NCBI GenBank assembly: GCA_033065855.1
Contig: JAVXUO010002165.1
Coordinates: 248,001-312,000, forward strand
Source of the DNA: Escallonia rubra
Taxonomy: Eukaryota > Streptophyta > Magnoliopsida > Escalloniales > Escalloniaceae
DNA: 64,000 bases
Reading direction: 5' to 3'
Shown here: positions 11,131 through 20,010 of the stretch, in pieces
Layout: the number at the start of each line of letters is the position of its first letter
Position numbering within the stretch: the first letter of the stretch is position 1
Notes under the pieces: model-generated
Seen by the model: only the letters and a program-made list of their open reading frames with translations
Databases searched by the model: none
Told to the model about the DNA's origin: nothing
Made by a program: the position numbers and the translations under genes

Positions 11131-11676
11131 TATTAGATTATTTCATTCATCTTGACCCAATAATCAAGACCATTAGAATCTTACAATATCATATATATAA
11201 GAACAATAGGATTTCAAACTCACCGGAATCAAAGGAAGCCATGGATTATCAAGAGCTTTATTGCAATGATGAAAGCCAAGATGCGGAAGCGAACATACCC
11301 CCTCTGGTATTGATCTTAAATACCTTTCTCTACTCTTGATGATATAATAGAGTTGTGTATTTTTTTTAGTCTAGGAGGCAAAAGAGTAGCCAAACAGTAT
11401 GATACCCTAACCTCCAAGAAAAAGAGATAGTTATATAGAGAGAGTAGTGGGATCAACTCTAGACTTGTCAAATCCCAACCGTCCATCAAAGTTAAGAGAT
11501 TGGAGTCTATAAGCCTTTTATACATCATAAATTATTAGTGTATTAGATGCTAAAATTAAATAGGTCCATAAAGTTATTTAGCCTATTTAATTAACTAATA
11601 TCCAAGTTAAATAAATAGTCAAGAATAGTATGACCCGTTATGCCACCTAATTGGATTGGACCAATCAAATCCAACA
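11131..11676 (-). repeat. Copia 3' LTR (546 bp)
   Basis: Aligns along its length with 18058-18344 and 19744-20010. The polypurine tract precedes it in element orientation. The outer terminus on the plus strand is TATTAGATT where TGTTGGATT is expected from the inverted partner AATCCAACA. The two G-to-A changes are consistent with cytosine deamination on the other strand. Confidence 0.88.
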
Positions 11677-11692
11677 TTCTCTCATTTGGCCA
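11677..11692 (-). other. Copia polypurine tract
   Basis: On the minus strand the sequence GGCCAAATGAGAGAA directly precedes the 3' LTR. It is a purine-rich plus-strand primer site of the form usual for plant copia elements. Confidence 0.7.
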
Positions 11693-14450
11693 AGGGTCAT
11701 ACTTAAGTTAACCTCATAAGTTTTGACATAACGAAATTGGACAAAACATCATATATGTTAGGCCAAATATAACAAAAATACTTAAAATAAATCGAAGAAA
11801 GTATTTGTGTCTCTCAATGTCACAGAACCGTTCTTCGGCTACAATCTTAGAAATTTTGTCAAATATGACAGTCAAATAACTTAGTAGACATGAACTGCAT
11901 CGTTTCATAATAAATAACAATACAAATGAGTTTTTTTTATCCTTACATCAGTGTTTGTTTCAGAATATTTCAAATGTGCATTTTTAACGAGAAGTAACAA
12001 ACTACAATGGTAATATCCAGGATCCAAAATAAAAGGTGATCATGTAAATAAATGTCTCATATAAAAAAATCCATCATCTAAAGAAAGGCTATCAATCAAA
12101 CCTATGCTAGCAACATGTTCTCGAAAGAGATTGGGTGGTAAGCCTTTCGTCATGGGATCCACAAACATAGCGGTCATATTGATATGCTGAATAGACACTA
12201 TTTGATTCTGAATTATATCCCTCACAACAAGCTACTTAATCAATAATCTCAAAGGTATCCACACACCTTGTATAATTGGAATCAAAACAACTAATAACAT
12301 TATGGTTATCTAACTTCATATAGGTAAGTTTGAAATCCTTGGTACCCTGTAAGTAGCACATGACTTTCTTGTTGTTTTCTAATGACTTATTCCTGGGTTT
12401 ATTAGGTAACGTCTAAGCATGCTAACAACATACGTTATATCTGCGCGAGCACAGACTTGAACATACATAAGACTCCCTACTATTGAGGCATAGGGAATAA
12501 GCTCCATTCCGTCTTGCTCAAGTTGGTTCCTAGGACATTGTAGCAAATTAAATTTATCACCCGTAACAATAGAGGCAACAGTGGGAGCACAGTTATGCAT
12601 GTTGAACCTTTTGAGAACCTTATCAATATAGGCTCTTTGGGACAATCCCAATATTCCACGAGACCTATCTCAGTGAATCTCAATGCCTATAATGTAAGAG
12701 GCCTCTCCAAGATCTTTCATATCAAAATTCTTCGACATAATTTTTTTTTTTTTTGTCTCATGCAAAATATGCATATCACTACTAGCAGCTAAGATATCAT
12801 CTACATACAAAACTAGAATTATAAACTTACTCCCACTGATCTTTAGGTTGAGTGGACATTCTACGGGATCGTAATCCAGTAATTACCATTTGTTCTCTTA
12901 ATTTAATTGCAATTAAACTCGCCAGTCACATTGGGGCAATGGGAAAAACCAACCTTCTAGTTGGCAAGCAACCCTATCCAGGTGGTGGACCAAAGCTCAT
13001 ATATACATTAATCTACTGCATTTTCTTTAAAGCCAAATTTACTAATCACATCATGGAACTTAAGATACCATTGTCTAGAGGCCTGCTCTAATCCGTATAT
13101 GAATCTCTTTAATTAACATTTCATATGTTCATTGCGGTCAATCATAAAACCTTCTGGTTGCGTCATATAGACATTTTCGTGCAAGTCACCATTAAGAAAT
13201 TCAGTCTTTACATCCATTTCATGCAGCTCTAAATCGTATGAGCTACTAAAGCCATGACTATTAGAAAGGAATCCTTTTTCAACACATGAGAAAATGTTTC
13301 TTTATAATTTATCCATTCCTTTTGAGTGAAACCTTTAATGACGAGTCTAGCCTTGTATCTTTCGACATTACCTTTAGGATCTAGCTTCATTATGTAGACC
13401 TACTTACAACCTACAGTTTTGGCCCTTTCAGGTAAGTCAACAAGGTTCCAAACTCATACATTTTCATCGACTCTAACTCATTTTTCATAGCTTCAAGCCA
13501 CTAAGTTAAATGATCGCGAATAATAGCTTCTTCAAAGGATGTAGGATCATTTCTTATGCCTAGATTATAGTCAACCTTATCTAGGTACACAATATAGTCA
13601 TCAGAGATAGTTGTATGTCTTTTTCTTCCTAACCTTCGAAGAGGTTGCTCGTTAGCAGGAATTGAAGCAAGATCCATAATAGGGGCGCATTACTAGGTTT
13701 TACATGCATCGTTATTCTCTATATGAGGTAATGATGCACCAACCTTTTGGATAACAGGAATAAATACCTGATCCTGAATTTCTTCAAGGTTTATTATTCT
13801 TGTTGTACTACTCCCACTATACTCAGCATCTTCAAAAAATTACTGCATGCCTAATTTCATCAACTTTAATGGTATATGATAGACAGTAAATCTGAAACCC
13901 TTAGACCTGTTAGGGTAACCTATAAATGACGACTTATGGTAGTCGGATCGAGTTTCTTAGTACGTGGATTGTAAACTTTTGCTTCATCTAAACAGCCTCG
14001 CACATGAAAATATCATAAATTTGGTTTCCTACGTGTCCACAATTTAAAAGGTGTTTTAGGCAGAGAAATACTGAGAACCTGTTAAGAATACCACAGCTAT
14101 TTTAAGTGCTTCGACCCACAAAAACTTTGGTAGAGTGCTTTGGCATATCATACTTCGTACCATATCCATGAGGGTATGATTTCGCCGTTCAGGTATACCA
14201 TTCTGGTGGGGTGTACCGGGCATTGAATACTGAGCAACGATACCACATTCTTCCAAATATAAGGCAAAAGGACTAGGGTTACGCCTCATTTCAAAGAATT
14301 TTCCATAATATTCTCCTCCTATATCAGATCTTACAACTTTAATATTTAGGTCGAGTTGATTTTCAACTTCGACTTTGTAAGTCTTAAACCGGCAAGTTAG
14401 TCAGATTTCTCATGAATGAGGTAAACATATCCATAACTAGAACAGTCATA

Positions 14451-14458
14451 AATGAAGG
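14451..14458. repeat. MITE target-site duplication, left copy
   Basis: AATGAAGG; the partner AATAAAGG is at 15427-15434 (7/8). An 8-bp duplication is typical of hAT-superfamily elements. Confidence 0.82.
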
Positions 14459-15191
14459 TAGGGGTGAGCACGGTTCGGTTTGGGGGTCAAACCACAAACC
14501 AAACCAAACCAATGAATCTCGGTTCATAAATTCTTAAACCAAACTGAACCAAGACACCTCGATTTGAACGGTTCGGTTTGAATGGTTCAAATTTAACGGT
14601 TCAAATTGAACGGTTCAAATTGAACGGTTCGGATCGGTTTGAGCGTAGTTTAAATATTATTATGTTTTCAAGAAAAAAAACAATAACCAATAACAACTTT
14701 TCTTAAGATTAATTTATAACTTTTTTCGGCTACCGTATTTTTTGTATGCTCATGGTTTATGGGAATACTTGCTCTCTTTCCTACATTGTTTGGGCTTTCA
14801 ACATGATTACTACTAGAATAACATAACACCAATTTCAGAACTTACTTCTTAACAGTTGAGCAGGAAACTAGACCAAGAGGGTGTGCGTCACAATGGTAGT
14901 AAAAAAATACAGATAATTTCTTAAGTCTTAATATCTAACAAATCTGCACTTCTCTAAAGTTTTTATTAGTTTATTTTTCTTTAAATAGGCATGGCTCGTA
15001 TTTTATCATTCTTGACTCTACTGTAATACTCGATATAACTAGCCTATTGGCTCCATGTTTACATTCCAGGAGCCATAGTGTAAATGATGCAATATATAGT
15101 GAGTAATGACTTTGAAAGGGTAGAATTAGAAGAGAAGGCCAATTTAGGGTGAGCATGTTTTATTCTATCTTGGTTATTGGCTAATAAGGGT

Positions 15192-15222
<31 letters not shown>

Positions 15223-15426
15223 TTTATAATAATGTAACCCTCGGTTCGGTTCGGTTCGGTTTAGTGCCGGTTTGGAAATCCTAAACTGTGAACCGAACAA
15301 AACCGGCCTCGGTTTGAAAATCTCAAACCAAACCATTCAAGCTCATCAACGGTTCAGATTCAATCGGTTCGGTTCCAACGGTTTGAACGGTTCGGATCGG
15401 TTTTATCGATTTGTTGCTCACCCCTA
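14459..15426. mobile_element. hAT-type MITE nested in copia integrase
   Basis: The termini are TAGGGGTGAGCA and, in reverse, TAGGGGTGAGCAACA. Subterminal regions at both ends are dense in CGGTTCGGTTTG and GGTTCAAATTGAACGGTT words. The 8-bp target duplication is AATGAAGG / AATAAAGG. The roughly 970-bp element has no transposase. It contains a (TA)n run at 15196-15221. Removing it restores the YFITFI..D.S core of the copia integrase, which proves that the insertion came after the copia arrived. Confidence 0.9.
15196..15221. repeat. (TA)n microsatellite
   Basis: About 13 TA units inside the MITE. Confidence 0.85.
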
Positions 15427-16950
15427 AATAAAGGTGATAAAGTATCTATGATCACCAGTACCCGGTGTGGGGAAAGGTCCACAAGTATCAGTGTGGATAA
15501 CCTTTAAAAGACCCGTACTTCGAGTGACACCACGTTTATTGTCTTTTACAAATTTTCCTTTAATACATTCAATACAGGCGTCAAAGTCTTAGAAATCTAA
15601 ATAATGAAGAATTTTATCCTTAATAAGGCATTCTATTCTGCCTCGTCATATGTGACCTAGACGTTCATGCCATAATTTAGCAGAATTTTCATTCTCTCGT
15701 TTTCTCTTACCACGAGTTTTAGCAACTACATCATTTACATTCATTATTTTCAAGGATTCAGTAAAAAAAAGCATCCAAATATAATTTATAGAGGTTTTCC
15801 TCCAACAAACCAGAACCAATAGCTCTAAAAGAAAATAAGCCTTTATTTTCAAACTTAAACGAATTCCCATAAACGTCAAGTTTAGAAACATAAATAAGGT
15901 TTCTAGTCATACTGGGAACATAAACAGTATCAACTAAATCTAAATTGAAGCCACTCTCCAGAACTAAATGGAGAGTTTCTACAACTTCAACTTGAGCTTT
16001 ATATCCATTTCCTACTAACACATTATGGTCCCCTTTGTTTAACTTCTTCATGGAAAGGAATCCCTGCATTGAATTATTATGTGCACAGTTGCACATGTGT
16101 CAATCCACCATGTATTTAAATGAGCATCAATTGTATAAGACTCATAACAAACGCATATAGATAAATTACCTTTATTTTCCAACCACTCTCTGAATCTATG
16201 ATATTCTTTCCTCATATGTCATTTATCTTTACAAAAGTGACACCTGGGGCCAGAAGAACCCTTGGTACCAAAAGAGTTTGCTTTGTCAGTCTTGGTTATA
16301 GAAGCACTCTTATTCCCTTGCAAGCTATCTTTGCCAAATTTCTTTCCTTTAGATGGACCAGTTATGGCAACGTGAGCACCATCAGGTTGTTCAGATTTTA
16401 GCCTCTCTTCTTCTTGGACACATATGGAAATCAACTCGCTCATCTTCCAATTCTCTTTCTGCGTGTTATAATTGATCTTAAAATGACCAAACTGTACATG
16501 AAAGGAAGTCATAATAAAGTGCATGAAAAAACCCTCAGAGATTTCCATGTCCAAGCCTTTTAGTTAATGAGCCATATCATTCATCCATAAAATACGCTCA
16601 CAAACACAACTGGATCCACTGTACTTGAGCATAGCCATTTTAGTGATGAGAGTAGTAACATGTGCCTTGGAAGAGCCCTGAAACTACTTTTCAATATGAG
16701 CAAGGTACATCTTAGCATTATCTTAGTCAGGAATAGCTCCGCGAATTGCAATCGTAATGGAGTTTTTCATAATCATTAGGAATATGCGGTTAGAACACTC
16801 CCACTTTTCATAAGGCGCCTTTTGCTCAGTAAAGCTTTCAGATGTAAGGGTAACAAGCGCGTCAACCTGTAAAGTATAATACAAATCCATAACTCAAAGA
16901 ATTATGCTAATCTGCTCTTTTCATTTTCTAAAATTGGTGTTGCTCAATGA

Positions 16951-18033
16951 TTCAATAGAGGAAAGATATTCAGTAATTGCAACAAGACTATATGCTAAAA
17001 TAATAACAATAATCATGCACGTTAGCGCCGAAAATCCACATAATGAAAATAGTCAGTTCATCATTTAACATAATAAAATAAGTTAAGGGATAAACAATTT
17101 ATTTGTATGAAAAGATAAATACACAAACCCTTTTTCTAAGGAAAATATAATATATCACTTATAACCTTCCGTTGGGCCGATTATTAACATACAAGTGATT
17201 TTTCACCCCTCGCAATTTGGAAATCGTTACAAGCAACATGAGCACGAATTATATTACCGTTGGGCAGAAAATAATTTGACCCATGCAAATTATTATTTCC
17301 TTTCCTTTTGCTTGAAAATTAAATATAATCTTTTGTTGGGCCGATTAATATTTTTAACTAATAAGCGTAACGTGATGTGGTTTTATCATTATCTCAACTT
17401 ATAAAAGATAATAAAAATACTTTCGTTGGCCGCTTACTCCTAAAGTAAGTGAGTACCACTACTTATTTCAGGTTTATTATCGTAGTCTAGACATGCCAAA
17501 TAAAGCATAAGATTTTCGCATGATCTCATAATTTTAGACTAATCCTTAAATTATAATAATATTGGCACGTTATATTCATCAATATCTCAAAATAAATCAA
17601 TATTAAAACATAAACGGCTTTACAAATTTTTATTTTGTAAGGGCCAATTAAAATACACAAGTCCTTCTAAATACCCATTTTAAAATGGCCAAAACAGGCC
17701 CAAATCAGCATCTGCAGGCCTTTTTCTTAAGTAGCCAAACATGCCCAATGATGGAGCTACAGGCCCAAATTTAAATGGCCAATAAAAACCCAATTCTCTG
17801 GCTTTAGCCTTTAGCAGGCCATTTAAAAGGCCACATAGCTTTTTTTTTTTTTTTGCTAGGCCAGCCACATGTCTTTCGGCCCAAGCAGGCCACATGCCCT
17901 TTCAACACATTAACCAACAGGCCTCAATCAAGCGGGAATTTTTATTTTTTATTTTTCATTTTAACATTGGCATTCAAACGTAAAAAAAAATTCAAGGACA
18001 AAAAAAAATTATATTTTCATGCAATTGATCAAT
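16951..18033 (-). other. Copia 5' leader with GGCC-rich subrepeats
   Basis: Non-coding stretch between gag and the primer-binding site. Four degenerate copies of CGTTGGGCCGATTA-like words start near 17170, 17252, 17335 and 17424, about 82-89 bases apart. At 17680-17910 the word AGGCCC or GGCCA recurs many times, next to a poly-T run at 17840. No ORF of note. Confidence 0.55.
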
Positions 18034-18048
18034 GTGGCTCTAATATCA
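18034..18048 (-). other. Copia primer-binding site (initiator tRNA-Met type)
   Basis: Minus strand TGATATTAGAGCCAC. It differs at two positions from the complement of the 3' end of plant initiator tRNA-Met (TGGTATCAGAGCCAC). It lies nine bases inside the 5' LTR boundary, where first-strand priming is expected. Confidence 0.8.
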
Positions 18049-18344
18049 CATGATCAACGTTGGATTATTTTATTCATCTTGATTCTATGATCAAGACTAT
18101 TAGAAGCTTACAATATCAAAAACATAAGAATAATAAGATTTTGAATTCACTGGAACCGAAAGAAGTCATAGATTACCAAAAACTTTATTCCGATGATGAA
18201 AAAACGTCAAAATGCAGAAGCAAACGTATTCCTTCTGATATTGATTTTCATTACTCTTCTCTACTCTTGATGATGGAATATAGTTGTGTATTTTTTTGTT
18301 AGTCTAGGAGGCAAAAGAGTATCCAAACATTATGATACCCTAAC

Positions 18345-19738
18345 TGTTAACCCTACCGTTATTTAACCTAGGATTATATTTGATTTTGATGATAACTAAC
18401 ATTGATGATTATGCCGTCTAAAGATGCATTGAGTTGATGAAGCAATAGGAACAATCTCATACTCATGCAAACGGATTATTAGACGAGCAACACGGTCAAA
18501 AACTCTCAACGGAACGCATCAAAGAGAGAATTCGTTGATTGAAGTTTTCATGCTTTTATTTCCGTCTTTGTAAACTAGACATGGAGAGATGATCGTTACG
18601 ATAACTGTATACCTAGAACTTGCCCATAGGTTTCCCTTGCATGCATAAAAGTTTTTCATGCTTTAAAAACAAGGAAACTGCATTTTCAGGAATGCAGTCG
18701 ACTGCAATACTTCCAGTAGCCTATTACAGTCGACTGCATTGAATTACAGTCAACTGCAAGTCGGAAATTTGAATTTCCAACGGCTACTTTGGGTTACAGT
18801 CGACTGCAATGGGACATTGCAGTCGACTGCATTTACCATTTGGCGCATTTAATGCTCCACCTAACTCCAAACGGTCATATTTACTCCCACCTCTATAAAT
18901 ACTCATTTTGGGCATTGGTTTGATTCATCAATTGCATTCAAAGCTCTCTTATCTTTCATATTCTCAAAGATCAAAGCAATTGTTCAAATCTCTCTTGTTT
19001 TCATTGATTTCTCATCCTTTTCAAGAGAGCATTTGTTGTGAGCTTACATTTGAGAGATATACACTTTCATAAGCCATCATACACTCATCTCTCTTATTCT
19101 AGTACTTCAACTTGTACTCATCTACTTATTGAGAGTGAAATCTTGTACACATTTCTTCATTGAAAAGTTCTTGTATCAAAGCTTGGGGTTGTCAAGCTTT
19201 GGAGCTTTGGGTTTGTCAAAGCTTGTTCTTGATGTGGGCATAGCATCAAGGGATTGTAAGAGGTTCGATCTTGACCCGTGAGGAAGATCATACTAGTGGA
19301 TTCTAGGGCCTTTCAAGGAACTTCCTTGAAGGGGTCAAGCCGAACCATTTAATTCTCCTTGTCAAGTATCTCTAAACCCTTCTATCTTTACATTATCGTT
19401 TTACATTTGTGTTGAGATTGGTTGTTTGCTTATTTGAGTTATTGAGATTGAGGTTTGTTGTTTGTTAATTTTTAAAGTAGTCTTAAAACCCTATTCACCC
19501 CCCCTCTAGGGTTATTTTATTGGTTTCAAGTGGTATTAGAGCAGGTCACGGGTTCGAGTCCCCCGGGGTGTATCTGGGGAAGGGATTGTTGGCAGATCGG
19601 AGGTTAGCCGCGTCCATCTACTCCCTTGTGTACTCGACCGTGTGCGCTGGCTGCTGTGCCAGGACTATAAGGAAATAAAGTTGCGCCCTTACTAACAGCA
19701 ATTGTTTTTGGTGCAGTGGTAAGCGCTTGATCCTAACA
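18345..19738 (+). mobile_element. LTR-derived insertion in copia LTR (solo, TRIM-like or rearranged)
   Basis: Begins TGTTA, ends TAACA, and is flanked by CTAAC at 18340-18344 and 19739-19743, so it is a 5-bp-duplication insertion with TG...CA ends. A TATA box (CTATAAAT) is at 18893-18900. The stretch at about 19495-19530 (CACCCCCCCTCTAGGG...) followed by a PBS-like TGGTATTAGAGC at 19531 looks like the end of a copia LTR in plus orientation. Only about 200 bases lie between that site and the right end, with no second LTR, so the element is not a normal retrotransposon. That final part carries tRNA promoter boxes in reversed order. No coding capacity is seen. Confidence 0.75.
18693..18831. repeat. 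Cluster of GCAGTCGACTGC palindromes
   Basis: The palindrome or a one-base variant occurs five times: 18693-18706, 18726-18739, about 18746-18758, 18796-18809 and 18818-18831. It lies in the LTR-derived insertion upstream of its TATA box. Confidence 0.85.
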
Positions 19739-20010
19739 CTAACCTTCAAGAAAAGGAAATATTTATATAGAGAGAGAGTAGTGGGATCAACTCTAGACTT
19801 GCCAAATCTCAACCGTCCATCAAAGTTAAGAGATTAGGGTCTATAAGCTTTTTATACACCATAAATTATTAGTGTATTGGATGCTAAAATTAAATAGGTC
19901 CATAAAGTTATTTAGCCTATTTAATTAACTATCAAAGTTAAATAAATAGTCAACAATAATAGTATGACCTGTTAGGCCATCTAATTGGATTGGACCGATC
20001 AAATCCAACA

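Larger units (their letters stand above)
12040..16950 (-). pseudogene. Copia gag-pol polyprotein, degenerate and interrupted
   Basis: Domains run right to left. Gag (about 16950-16190) ends in a zinc knuckle, CHFCKDK then HMRKEY, in which the last Cys has become Tyr and a stop intervenes. The protease core at about 16105 reads WIDTCAT, so the DSGA-type glycine is lost. The integrase HHCC finger has WHERLGH (about 15655), and its first catalytic Asp is in IHTDTCGPF (about 15490). The YFITFI segment is cut by the MITE at 14459-15426. Further integrase follows at about 14290-14060 (PHQNGIPERRN). Reverse transcriptase has SIYGL-like FIYGLEQASRQW (about 13070) and an intact YVDD at 12793-12807. 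RNase H ends with DPMTKGLPPNLFREHV (about 12110-12160). Multiple stops and frameshifts make it non-functional. Confidence 0.88.
11131..20010 (-). mobile_element. Ty1/copia LTR retrotransposon with two nested insertions
   Basis: The element lies on the minus strand. Its outer flanks carry an exact 5-bp duplication GTTAT (11126-11130 and 20011-20015). LTRs are 11131-11676 (3') and 18058-18344 plus 19744-20010 (5', interrupted). LTR outer ends are inverted repeats of the type AATCCAACA; the 3' copy's inner-type terminus has decayed to TATTAGATT. The order from right to left is 5' LTR, primer-binding site, leader, gag, protease, integrase, reverse transcriptase, RNase H, polypurine tract, 3' LTR, which is the copia order. 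Two insertions are nested: 14459-15426 in the integrase and 18345-19738 in the 5' LTR. Many stops and clear LTR divergence show it is old. Confidence 0.92.
18058..20010 (-). repeat. Copia 5' LTR, split by a nested element
   Basis: LTR sequence homologous to 11131-11676 occurs at 18058-18344 and resumes at 19744, reaching 20010. The intervening 1394 bases are a separate insertion with a 5-bp duplication CTAAC. In element orientation the LTR starts TGTTGGATT at 20010. Confidence 0.88.
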
